Of a stretch of DNA of 35,975 bases, positions 17,492-25,542 are shown piece by piece. The DNA comes from Salipiger aestuarii (GTDB taxonomy: Bacteria > Pseudomonadota > Alphaproteobacteria > Rhodobacterales > Rhodobacteraceae), in the NCBI RefSeq assembly GCF_003259905.1, contig NZ_QLMG01000044.1, forward strand, positions 1 to 35,975. Reading direction: 5' to 3'. Numbering within the stretch: position 1 is the first letter of the stretch; the number at the start of each line of letters is the position of its first letter. Made by a program: the position numbers and the translations under genes. A model generated the notes under the pieces. That model had not been told where the DNA came from, did not search any database, and saw nothing but the letters and a program-made list of their open reading frames with translations.

Positions 17492-18118
17492 GGGCTTTGT
17501 TGTGCAGAGCCGAGGGGGGTTTTATCTCGTGAATCCGGCATGGCAGCTGGTCTGCATGAGCAGGCCCATCCCGCGGACTCACAAGACCAGAAACTGGCCA
17601 GCCTACAACAACGCGCTGAAGCGCCGGGGCTCCCTTACGATCTGGTTCGATCCGGACATGGTGTGGGTGCCGCCGCCAACCGGCAAGCGAAGCCGACCGC
17701 CTCAATATAGCGATGCCGCGATCCAGACGTGCCTGACGTTGAAAGCCCTGTACGGCATGGCCCTCCGGCAGACGACCGGGTTCGTCGAGAGCCTGCTGCG
17801 GCCGATCGGCCTCGACCGGGGCCGTGCCGGACTTCAGCACGCTGAGCCAGCGCCAAAGGACTTTGGCAGTGACCACCCCCTGTCGCGGCTCAAAAGGCCC
17901 GTTGAACCTGCTGGTCGACAGCACCGGCATCAAGGCCGCGGGCGAAGGAGAATGGCGAATGGCACGCGACTTTGATCGCCAAGTCGCCGAACTCCGGGTC
18001 CGCGCCGCCGTGCTGAACGGCGACACCGCGCTCGGCATCCCTGTCACCGAGCCCGTGGGATAAGTGCATCCGGGGAAAGGGGAACACCGACCTTCACCTT
18101 CTGTGCGCAACAAGGTCC
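17492..18118 (+). mobile_element. Internally deleted IS5-family element
   Basis: The left end GGGCTTTGTTGTGCAGAGCC and the right end (read inward on the minus strand, GGACCTTGTTGCGCACAG) form an imperfect inverted repeat of about 18 bases. Between them lies the start and the very end of a single transposase gene. The element is about 627 bp, whereas complete members of this group are about 1 kb or longer. A target duplication was not clear. The element is non-autonomous and would move only if a related transposase acts on its ends. Confidence 0.65.
17556..18063 (+). pseudogene. IS5-family (IS903-like) transposase with frameshift and internal deletion
   Basis: The frame starts MSRPIPRTHKTRNWPAYNNA and continues through LTIWFDPDMVWVPPPTGKR, YSDAAIQTCLTLKALYGMA and TGFVESLLRPIGL, the normal N-terminal half. 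An extra base in a G-run near 17818 shifts the frame to AVPDFSTLSQRQRTL and GPLNLLVDSTGIKAAGEGEW. At that point the sequence jumps to MARDFDRQVAELRVRAAVLN, then TALGIPVTEPVG and a stop. The last stretch belongs to the C-terminus, so well over 100 codons of the catalytic core, including two of the three DDE residues, are missing. Confidence 0.8.
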
Positions 18119-18145
18119 ACCGGATCGGTCAATCCACCAACGCGC

Positions 18146-18639
18146 GGAATATGTGAAGGCCTGCGAGACATTTGGCGAACGTGAGGGTGATCTGGTGATA
18201 TTTGAACGCGCTCAAGGCAAGATGACCGTGGCTCATTGGTTGAGCGCAAGATCCGCTTCGCCATCCTGTTGCGAAACGATGACCGCAGCGCGACACAGTT
18301 CATGAACAAGCTGATGGAGATGATGGAACCCTTGCCTCAATCCGCGCCCGTCCCACCACGGTTGAACGCGGCCCTGAATTCCGAGATTGGCGCGAGCTGA
18401 AGCCGGGCATTGGAACAAAAGCCTGGTACCGTGATCCGCAGGCGCCTTGGCAAAAGCGGTCCGTCGAGAACTTGAACAAGCGGGCAAGGCGTTACCATCC
18501 CAAGAGATGCACCTGTGGCCGCGTTCTATACTCGCGACATGAAGGCGATTTGCGACCGCCTGAACGGCACACCCGGAAAGCACCTCGGATGGCAACACCA
18601 GTCGAAGCCTTCAGGCAAGAACTGACGAAGCTGAGATAG
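18146..18639 (+). pseudogene. IS30-family transposase remnant, several frameshifts
   Basis: Three reading frames in turn give consecutive pieces of an IS30-type DDE transposase: FGEREGDLVIFERAQGK, VERKIRFAILLRNDDRSATQ with FMNKLMEMMEPLPQ, then ERGPEFRDWRELKPGIGTKA and DPQAPWQKRSVENLNKRARR, and finally DMKAICDRLNGTP and TPVEAFRQELTKLR with a stop at 18637. At least three frameshifts make it inactive. The N-terminal part is absent. It begins just after the right end of the IS5-like element, which may have inserted into it. Confidence 0.8.
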
Positions 18640-18725
18640 CGGAAACTGGCGCAACCACCCTTGAGGTTCCACATGACGGCGACCGCGGTGGCAGCGCGCC
18701 ACCCGATCGCCGTCGCGCCGTCGTC

Positions 18726-20984
18726 TCACCCCATCAGCGCATCGATGTGGATGGGAAACGACGATACGCGTTTGCCGGTGGCGTGCCACACCGCGTTCGC
18801 GATTGCCCCGACCGTTCCGGTGATGCCGATTTCGCCGACACCCTTGATGCCAAGGGCATTCACATAAGGGTCAGTCTCGTCCACCAGGATGGCTTCGACC
18901 GAAGGCGCATCGGCGTTGACCGGCACATGATACCCGGCCAGATCGGCGTTCATCGCCCGCCCGGTGCGCAGATCGTGCACGCCCTCTTCGTGCAGGGCAA
19001 AGCTCAGGCCCCAGATCATGCCTCCGGTCAACTGGCTTGTGGCCAGATGCGGATTGATGATGCGCCCGGCGGCAAAGGCGCCGACCATCCGCGTGACGCG
19101 AATCTGAAACAACTCGGGGTCGATCTTGACCTCGGCGAACACAGCCCCGTGCGAGAACATGGCGCGCCTTTCCTCGTTGGCAGGATCGCGGGCGCCGCTG
19201 CCGGTGCCGGTCAACTCGGTCAGACCGGCGCGGACCATGATGTCGCTGTAGCTGTCGCTGCGGCTGTCATCGTCGCTGCGATAGAGCCGCCCGTCGCGCG
19301 CCGTGACCCCGGTGTTGCCGGTGCCGAACAGCGGCGAGTCCGGATCGGCTGCGGCGATTTCGGCCAGCTGCCGGATCGCGTCGCCCCCGGCCGCATGCAG
19401 TGCCCCCCCGGCAGAGGCCGTATGGGCGGAACCGCCCGCAACGCCCCCGTCCGGCTGATCCGAACTGCCCGAGTGAAAAACCACCTTGTCGATCGGCAGG
19501 CCGACCCCGTCGGCGGCGATCTGCGCCAGCGCGGTCCACGCGCCCTGCCCCATGTCGGCGCCGGCGGTTTCGACCACCGCCGTGCCGTCGGCGCGCAGAA
19601 CCGCGCGCGCCCGGGCGGGGAACATCGGCGCGGGGAACAGGCAGGTGCCCATGCCCCAGCCGACCAGCAGCCCGTCCTCGTCGCGCATCTGTCCCGGCGC
19701 CAGCGGACGGTCGGCCCAGCCGAACCGCGCCGCCGCCTGCGCATAGCAGTCGCGCAGGGCCTTGGCGGAAAACCGTTTTCCGCTGGCCGGATCGGTTTCC
19801 GCATAGTTGCGCAGGCGAAATTCCAGCGGGTCCAGCCCCAGCGCCTCTGCCGCTTCGTCCATCGCGCATTCCAGCGCGGCAGAGCCGGATGCCTCGCCGG
19901 GCGCGCGCATCGAACCCGGCGTCCCGGTGTCGATGCGCACGCCCGTGTGCCGGGTCCGAATCGAGGGGCTGGCGTACAGGTTGTGCGACGCATTGGCCGC
20001 AGGTTCGATGAAATCATCGAAGCTGCTGGTCGAGGCCGTGGCGTGGTGATCCAGAGCGGTCAGCCGCCCCGTGGCCTCCATGCCCAGCCTGACGACCTGT
20101 TGCGTGGCGCCGCGATGCTGCACCGGGCCGAACATCTGATCGCGCCGCAGCACCAGCTTGACCGGGCGCTGAACCATCCTGGCCGCCAGGATCGCCAGCA
20201 GTTGCGGGCCGACGATGATGGCCTTGGACCCGAACCCGCCGCCCAGATAGGGGCTGCGCAGGGTGACGTTTTCCGCCGGAATATCGAAATATTGCGCAAA
20301 TGCGTTGCGCGACATCACGATGGCCTGGTTCGGGGTGTCCAGCGTCAGGCGGTCTTCGGTCCATTCGGCAACGATGGCGTGGGGTTCCATGGCGTTGTGA
20401 TATTGCAGCGGCGTGGTGATCCGGGTTTCGGTCACCTGCGCGGCGGCGCTCAGTCCGGCGGCAAGATCGCCCTTGGCAAAGTCCGCCTCGGCGCCAATGC
20501 CGACGGCGGGCGGGTCGTAGCGCGTGCCCTGGTCGAACCCGATCCGGGCCGGGTCGCTGGCGTAAAGGGGCGCCAGCAGACGGGCGCCTTCGGTCGCGGC
20601 CTCAAGCGTGTCTGCGATGACCACGGCGATCGGCTGCCCGGCGTAGCGCACGGTGTCGTCCTGCAACGCCTCGGTGCGCCAGGCGAAGGCGTGAAATTTC
20701 TCGTCCGGGTTCACATGCAAGGGGGGGCGATTGTCCGGCGTCATGATCTCGATCACGCCGGGATGGGCGCGGGCGGCGGCAACATCCAGAAACGTAACCC
20801 GCCCGCGCGCGATCGACGCGCCGGCAAAGACCGCGTGCACCAGCCCCTCGGGGCGGTTGTCGGCGGCATAGGTCGCGGTGCCGGTAACCTTGGCCGCGCC
20901 GTCGCGGCGGGTCATCGGTTGACCAGAGTTTGAGCCAAGGCGCACATGATGGCCGGAAGCGGCGGGGTTCATCGGGTCAGGCAT
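18726..20984 (-). CDS. Molybdenum-binding subunit of a xanthine/aldehyde dehydrogenase (PaoC-like), set 1
   Basis: A 752-residue large subunit of the molybdenum hydroxylase family. It has the first domain (GAAKVTGTATYAADNRPEGL, VRYAGQPIAVVIADTLEAAT), the conserved SPYLGGGFGSKA region near the cofactor, the RAPGEASGSAALECAMDE stretch, ADMGQGAWTALAQIAAD, and the catalytic glutamate motif GVGEIGITG near the C-terminus. It would bind the molybdopterin cytosine dinucleotide cofactor and oxidise an aldehyde or N-heterocycle; the substrate is not predictable. The start at 20984 overlaps the end of the FAD-subunit gene by 8 bases. The gene order (iron-sulphur, FAD, molybdenum) matches paoABC. No XdhC/PaoD-type maturation gene is present nearby. 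Confidence 0.9.
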   Translation of the reverse strand: MPDPMNPAASGHHVRLGSNSGQPMTRRDGAAKVTGTATYAADNRPEGLVHAVFAGASIARGRVTFLDVAAARAHPGVIEIMTPDNRPPLHVNPDEKFHAFAWRTEALQDDTVRYAGQPIAVVIADTLEAATEGARLLAPLYASDPARIGFDQGTRYDPPAVGIGAEADFAKGDLAAGLSAAAQVTETRITTPLQYHNAMEPHAIVAEWTEDRLTLDTPNQAIVMSRNAFAQYFDIPAENVTLRSPYLGGGFGSKAIIVGPQLLAILAARMVQRPVKLVLRRDQMFGPVQHRGATQQVVRLGMEATGRLTALDHHATASTSSFDDFIEPAANASHNLYASPSIRTRHTGVRIDTGTPGSMRAPGEASGSAALECAMDEAAEALGLDPLEFRLRNYAETDPASGKRFSAKALRDCYAQAAARFGWADRPLAPGQMRDEDGLLVGWGMGTCLFPAPMFPARARAVLRADGTAVVETAGADMGQGAWTALAQIAADGVGLPIDKVVFHSGSSDQPDGGVAGGSAHTASAGGALHAAGGDAIRQLAEIAAADPDSPLFGTGNTGVTARDGRLYRSDDDSRSDSYSDIMVRAGLTELTGTGSGARDPANEERRAMFSHGAVFAEVKIDPELFQIRVTRMVGAFAAGRIINPHLATSQLTGGMIWGLSFALHEEGVHDLRTGRAMNADLAGYHVPVNADAPSVEAILVDETDPYVNALGIKGVGEIGITGTVGAIANAVWHATGKRVSSFPIHIDALMG

Positions 20985-22035
20985 GAGAGGCGGTTCCTGT
21001 GACAGGCGCAAAGACAGAGGCAGGAAGCGCGGGCATCCGCGCCGGGGTTCCCGCGGCGGCAAGAGTCAGCGCGCGGGTGGTGATGCGCCGCGCAAGCGCG
21101 ATCTTGAACCCGTTGTCCCCCGACGCAGCCGCCCCCTTCACCATAAGGTCGGCGGCGGTTTCAAAGATGTCGGTGCCGGGCGTCGCACCGATCAGCGCCG
21201 CCTCGGCGGCACTGGAGCGCCAGGGCCGCGCCGCAACGCCCCCCAGCGCGACGCGCGCGGCGGCGATGCGGTCATCCTCGATCCGCAGCATGGCCGCCGC
21301 CGACACCAGCGCAAAGGCAAAGGACGTGCGTTCGCGCAGTTTGACATAGCGGGCATTGGCGGCAAAACCCGCGGCTTCGGGCGGAAGGCGCAGGGCTGTG
21401 ATCAGCTCGCCCGGGGCAAGCGTCACACCCCCCGGCGTCGTGGCATCGGGCAAGGCGTAGAAATCGGCCAGCGGCATGTCACGCGGCCCATCCGGGCCGG
21501 CGATTTCCACCACCGCATCCAGCGCCACCAGCGGCACGGCGAAATCCGACGGGTGGGTGGCGATGCAGGCATCGCTCCAGCCCAGCACCGCATGGCCGCG
21601 CGTCTCGCCGCCGATGGCATCGCAACCCGCCCCGGCGTTGCGCCGGTTGCAGGCGCTGTGGGGGTCCTGGAAATAGGCGCAGCGCGTGTGCTGCATCAGG
21701 TTGCCCGCCAGCGTTGCCGCGTTGCGCACCTGCGCCGAAGCGCCCGACAGCAACGCCTCGGCCACCGCCGGACAGGCAGCGGCAAAGCCCGGATCGCGGG
21801 CCAGATCGGCGTTGCGCACCAGCGCGCCGATGCGGATCGCGCCATCGTCCAGCCGCTCGATGCGGTCCAGCCCTGGCAGGCGCGAGATATCGACCACCTG
21901 ACCGGGATGCGCCACGCCGATCTTCATCAGATCCAGCAGCGCCGTGCCCCCGGCCAGATAGGACGCGCCGGGCCGGGCACCGGCCGCGATCGCTTCGGGC
22001 AGGGTGGCGGGGCGGATGTAATCGAACAGGTTCAT
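20977..22035 (-). CDS. FAD-binding subunit (PaoB-like), set 1
   Basis: A 352-residue FAD-binding protein of the CO-dehydrogenase medium-subunit type. It carries the flavin-binding stretch YLAGGTALLDLMKIG and LSGASAQVRNAATLAGNL. It also has a cysteine-containing insertion, TRCAYFQDPHSACNRRNAGA followed by GC, like the region that holds an extra [4Fe-4S] cluster in E. coli PaoB. Electrons would pass through it from the iron-sulphur subunit. The ATG at 22035 overlaps the upstream stop codon (ATGA). Confidence 0.88.
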   Translation of the reverse strand: MNLFDYIRPATLPEAIAAGARPGASYLAGGTALLDLMKIGVAHPGQVVDISRLPGLDRIERLDDGAIRIGALVRNADLARDPGFAAACPAVAEALLSGASAQVRNAATLAGNLMQHTRCAYFQDPHSACNRRNAGAGCDAIGGETRGHAVLGWSDACIATHPSDFAVPLVALDAVVEIAGPDGPRDMPLADFYALPDATTPGGVTLAPGELITALRLPPEAAGFAANARYVKLRERTSFAFALVSAAAMLRIEDDRIAAARVALGGVAARPWRSSAAEAALIGATPGTDIFETAADLMVKGAAASGDNGFKIALARRITTRALTLAAAGTPARMPALPASVFAPVTGTASHA

Positions 22036-22526
22036 CCGTTTGTCCTTTCTGAATCCGCAAGGCGCGCTTGCGCGTCCAGCACGGCGGCGGTGATGCCGGG
22101 ATAGGCGGCGCAGCGGCAGATGTTGCCGCTCATGCCTTCGCGGATGCGCTCGGGGTCGGTGCCCGCATCGCCTTCGGCGATCAGCCCCACCGCGCTCATG
22201 ATCTGGCCGGGGGTGCAGTAGCCGCATTGAAACCCGTCGCACGCGACAAAGGCGGATTGCACCGGGTGCAGGTCGTCGCCGGTGGCAAGGCCTTCGATGG
22301 TGGTGATGTCGGCGCCGTCAACGGTCAGGGCAAGCGACAGGCAGGCATTGACCCGCCGTCCATCGACCAGCACGGTGCAGGCGCCACATTGGCCACGGTC
22401 GCAGCCTTTCTTGGTGCCGGTCAGACCGATCCGGTCGCGCAGCACATCAAGCAAGGTGGGACGCGCATCTTGCAGCGAAACGTCATGGCGGTCGCCATTT
22501 ACGACAAGGGTGATAGAAAGGGTCAT
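22032..22526 (-). CDS. Iron-sulphur [2Fe-2S] subunit (PaoA-like), set 1
   Basis: A 164-residue protein with two [2Fe-2S] clusters. Plant-ferredoxin-type cysteines are at 42, 47, 50 and 62 ([18 protein letters not shown]), and the helical-domain cysteines are at 101, 104, 137 and 139 ([16 protein letters not shown]). It has no Tat signal, unlike periplasmic E. coli PaoA, so the complex is probably cytoplasmic. GGAGG lies 4 bases before the ATG at 22526. It is the first gene of the operon and is divergent from the TetR regulator; the shared 156-base gap carries a palindromic operator. Confidence 0.92.
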   Translation of the reverse strand: MTLSITLVVNGDRHDVSLQDARPTLLDVLRDRIGLTGTKKGCDRGQCGACTVLVDGRRVNACLSLALTVDGADITTIEGLATGDDLHPVQSAFVACDGFQCGYCTPGQIMSAVGLIAEGDAGTDPERIREGMSGNICRCAAYPGITAAVLDAQARLADSERTNG

Positions 22527-22636
22527 GGGCCCTCCGGTTTTGGGTGTTCGGTGCGTCAGATGGGATGAGGTCTGCGACAAACGGGCCGGTCGGTGCGCAG
22601 TCTGCGTGACCCGGAGCGGCCCTGAAATGCAGTCAT

Positions 22637-22653
22637 ACGGAGGATGCCTCCGT
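22637..22653. promoter_or_regulatory. TetR-type operator palindrome
   Basis: ACGGAGGATGCCTCCGT is a perfect inverted repeat with 7-bp arms and a 3-base centre. It lies between the divergent set 1 dehydrogenase operon (start 22526) and the TetR gene (start 22683), 30 bases upstream of the latter. Size and placement fit an operator for that repressor acting on both promoters. An ATG inside it (22644) is unlikely to be the start codon, because the ribosome-site-like GGAGG would abut it. Confidence 0.6.
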
Positions 22654-22682
22654 TTATCAAGAAAAAAGGACTCTGCCGCCGC

Positions 22683-23279
22683 ATGGGCACCGAACCGCCA
22701 AAACCCCGCCGCCGCCCGCGCGCGGACTCGCTGCGCAATCGCGAGCTGTTGCTGGACGCCGCCCGCGCCGTGTTTTCCGCCGGCGGCCCCGATGCCAGCC
22801 TGGAGGCGGTGGCGCGCAAGGCGGGCGTGGGCATCGGCACGGTCTACCGACATTTTCCCACGCGCGAAGCGCTGTTTCAGGCGGTCTACAAGCGCGAGGT
22901 CGACGAAATGGAGACCCTGGCCAGAACGCTTTCCAACGACCCCGATCCGGTGCTTGCCTTGCGCAAATGGATGCACGCCAGCATCGGCATGGTCGCCACA
23001 AAGCGCGGCATGCTGGCGGCGCTTTCGCCGGTTCTGGACAGTTCAAGCGAGTTTTTCGCGGGCACCACTGCCAGCCTGATGCGGGCGATCTCGGGGTTGA
23101 TGGAGTCGGGCATCGCCGCGGGCCGCCTGCGCGACGACATCACCCCGGACGAGCTGATGCGCGCCTTCCTTGGCATCTGCTACATGCGCGAACAGCCGGG
23201 ATGGCAGGAAACGGTGGTGCGCGTGCTTGACGTGTTCATCGACGGGCTGGCCAATGTCGAGCCTGCGCCCGAACGCTGA
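22683..23279 (+). CDS. TetR/AcrR-family transcriptional repressor
   Basis: A 198-residue regulator. The N-terminal helix-turn-helix is typical of the family: RNRELLLDAARAVFSAGG, then ASLEAVARKAGVGIGTVYRH and FPTREALFQAVY. The C-terminal ligand domain (for example GMLAALSPVLDSSSEFF and DDITPDELMRAFLGICYM) resembles the TetR regulators that carry a SbtR-like C-terminal domain. The start at 22683 is chosen because it leaves the operator palindrome in the intergenic region; a frame from 22644 would begin inside it. Divergent placement suggests it represses the neighbouring molybdenum hydroxylase operon and itself. Its inducer is unknown. Confidence 0.9.
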   Translation: MGTEPPKPRRRPRADSLRNRELLLDAARAVFSAGGPDASLEAVARKAGVGIGTVYRHFPTREALFQAVYKREVDEMETLARTLSNDPDPVLALRKWMHASIGMVATKRGMLAALSPVLDSSSEFFAGTTASLMRAISGLMESGIAAGRLRDDITPDELMRAFLGICYMREQPGWQETVVRVLDVFIDGLANVEPAPER

Positions 23280-23331
23280 CACGGCCCAAGGTATTCCGGA
23301 CTCACATCTCGCCCGCCCGCGCGGGCGCCGC

Positions 23332-24576
23332 CTAGCGGATCGTGCCGGATCGCCCCGCCGGAGCCAACGCCTTCAGCAGGTCGGATCGGTGCCCCGCCAT
23401 CGCATCCGCCAGCAGCGCGCCGGTGGTCGGCCCCAGGGTAAACCCCTGATGACCATGGCCGAAATTCAGCCACAACCGGTCGTGCCGGGGCGCCTTGCCG
23501 ACCAGGGGCAACATGTCCGGCAAACAGGGCCGATGCCCGACCCAGGGCTGATCCTCGACCGGATCGCCAAGCGCGATCTCCCTGCGCATCGCGCGTTCGC
23601 CGAAAGTCAGCTGCGCACGGTCCACAGGGGCGTTGCGATTCACCAGCGCCGCCCCCGTGGCCATGCGCAGCCCCCCTGTCATCGGGGCCAGGACGATGCC
23701 GTTTTCCGCATCGACGCAGGGCCGCCGCAAGGGCGCGGCGCCGCTGAAATGCTGGTGATAGCCGCGCTTCCAGACCATTTTGACCTTGTAGCCCAGTGGC
23801 GCAAGCAGCTGCGGCGACCACGGGCCAAGGCAGACCACCACGTCCTGGGCCCACACCCGCCCCGCGTCGCTGTGCACCGTCCAGCCCGCGCCCGCCGCGA
23901 CAAGGCTGGAGGCGTCGCCGACGACAACCCGTCCCCCCCGTGCCGCGACCAGATCCGCATAGCTTTTGGTCAGCGCCCCCGGATTGGCACAGGTCCAGCT
24001 GTCGGTCCAGTGGATCGCCCCCGCATAGCGGGAGCGAAACGATGGCTCTTCGCGCGCGAAAGCATCGCCGTCAAGCGCGCGAAAGGGCACGGCGAACGCC
24101 GTTTCCATGCGCCGGGCATAGTTTGCCTGCGCGTCCAACGCCCTCGCGTTTCGGCAGATTTCAAAGAACCCGGCGCGACGGATCAGGTTTCCCTGCCCGG
24201 CCGCGTCGATCAGCGGGCCGTGGTCATCGACCGACCGGCGTGTCAGTTGCGCATAGCTTCGTGACAGCGCCGCATGCCGGCCGGGGGCCGAGTTGGCCCA
24301 ATAGCCCAGCAGCGGCCCCGCCATGCGCAACACCGCCGCGGGCGACAGGCGGACCTGGTTGCTGCGCCCGGTCAGGAACCGCAGCAAGGTCTTGGGATCG
24401 CGGGGAAAGGCATAGGGTTCCGCCGCCTCGGACTGGATGATCCCGGCGTTGCCATAGCTGGTCTCCTCGCCCGGCGGCTTGCGGTCGATCAGCGTGACCG
24501 CATGGCCGCGCGCTTGCAGCGCAAGCGCCGTTCCCACGCCGACCATTCCGGCACCAAGCACGATGATCTCTGACAT
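23332..24576 (-). CDS. FAD-dependent D-amino-acid dehydrogenase-like oxidoreductase (DadA family)
   Basis: A 414-residue DAO-family flavoprotein. The N-terminal dinucleotide-binding motif is IIVLGAGMVGVGTALALQ, followed by VTLIDRKPPGEETSYGNAGI. The C-terminus has the family motifs GHRPCLPDMLPLVGKAP and LWLNFGHGHQGFTLGPTTG. Such enzymes deaminate D-amino acids and pass electrons to the respiratory chain, typically associated with the inner membrane. AGGAAAGGA lies just before the ATG at 24576. It converges with the TetR gene and forms no obvious operon. The exact substrate is not predictable; related family members oxidise other imino or amino acids. Confidence 0.85.
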   Translation of the reverse strand: MSEIIVLGAGMVGVGTALALQARGHAVTLIDRKPPGEETSYGNAGIIQSEAAEPYAFPRDPKTLLRFLTGRSNQVRLSPAAVLRMAGPLLGYWANSAPGRHAALSRSYAQLTRRSVDDHGPLIDAAGQGNLIRRAGFFEICRNARALDAQANYARRMETAFAVPFRALDGDAFAREEPSFRSRYAGAIHWTDSWTCANPGALTKSYADLVAARGGRVVVGDASSLVAAGAGWTVHSDAGRVWAQDVVVCLGPWSPQLLAPLGYKVKMVWKRGYHQHFSGAAPLRRPCVDAENGIVLAPMTGGLRMATGAALVNRNAPVDRAQLTFGERAMRREIALGDPVEDQPWVGHRPCLPDMLPLVGKAPRHDRLWLNFGHGHQGFTLGPTTGALLADAMAGHRSDLLKALAPAGRSGTIR

Positions 24577-25542
24577 TGCGGGTCCTTTCCTGACACGCCT
24601 GGCGGTGGTTCGGCCCGCCGCGATGGCGGTGAGGTCCAGTTTTGCGTCGATCCCCGGCACGCCACCGGGCCATGACGATCGGGCGGCACCGGATCAAGGG
24701 TCTGGCGCCAGTTCCATGACGCAGCGCGGGCGCCAGTTCCATGGTCATGAACCCGAACACCCCCCGATCATGTTGGCAAGGGCAGGATGCTGAAAAGAGG
24801 CGCGTCCGTGCCGGTATGGCCGCTCTGTCGGGGTCCATCGCCAATCCCCGCGCCTCTCGCCTGGGTCCATCCGGCGGGTGGGGACGATCACCCCGGTTCC
24901 GGGAAGGAAATCCCGTTTGGGCGCGCCGGGCTGATGACAGGTCGCCGCCGCAAAGTCATTGATCCGCGGCGCAAATTCGCGCCCGGAAAAGCCGCTGACC
25001 GTCGACGCCCAAATCGGGCGTGACGAAGCCCGCATCGGCTGCCACTGCGGGGATGTTCGCCCGGCTGGCGCAGATCGGACTGGGTACAGGTCCACGACGG
25101 CGTGACCTTCGCGCTGGAACTTTGGTTCGGCGTGCTGCGGTCCGCGCAAGGTACGCCATGCAGCATGCGCGGCGGCGGACGCTGACCTAGGGCAGCTCTG
25201 CCGCCTGGCGTTTCACCCGGACAGAGGTGATCGGCGACCCGCAGCGCCATTCGTTGGAATTGATCGACGTAGGCGCCATCGGCATGGGCATTCCCAACAG
25301 CCCACCGGATCGAACCCGTGCACAACCACCAGAAATTCGACCGGCTCAACGCTTTGCTGACCAACCGTGACGAACAGCCGGGGGTTCGTCGGCCGCAGGA
25401 CCGGCCCGTTGCCTGCCTCAAACGGATGCTTTTGACCAGTTGACGCAAGGTGTCACAGTGCTGATCCGGGTCCGTTCATAATTTGTTAACTTTGGTCGCT
25501 AGCCTCGGTCCGGTAACGCCTGTCCAAGCCCGGAGAACCTCT
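24577..25542. other. 966-base region with no recognisable gene
   Basis: Several open frames exist on both strands, but none resembles a family I recognise and none has a convincing ribosome site. The composition is uneven and frames shift often, which suggests a decayed gene. A CATAAT hexamer at 25477-25482 could be a -10 box for the nuclease gene that starts at 25543, but no matching -35 is clear. A short direct repeat lies at 24704-24743. Confidence 0.5.
24704..24743. repeat. Short direct repeat, 15 bp, period 25
   Basis: GGCGCCAGTTCCATG occurs at 24704-24718 and again at 24729-24743. The copies are identical and separated by 10 bases, upstream of the DadA-like gene. It may be a small tandem duplication or a pair of protein-binding sites. 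Confidence 0.6.

Noticed and set aside
16236-18113. A 625-codon open frame starting at 18113 as one large protein.
   Set aside because: AmiC homology and normal family length begin at 17387. The upstream part runs antisense through an IS5-like element and is a GC-driven open frame.
18747-20933. A 728-codon plus-strand frame opposite the molybdenum subunit.
   Set aside because: It is the exact antisense of a well-supported gene with all family motifs; long antisense frames are common at this GC content.
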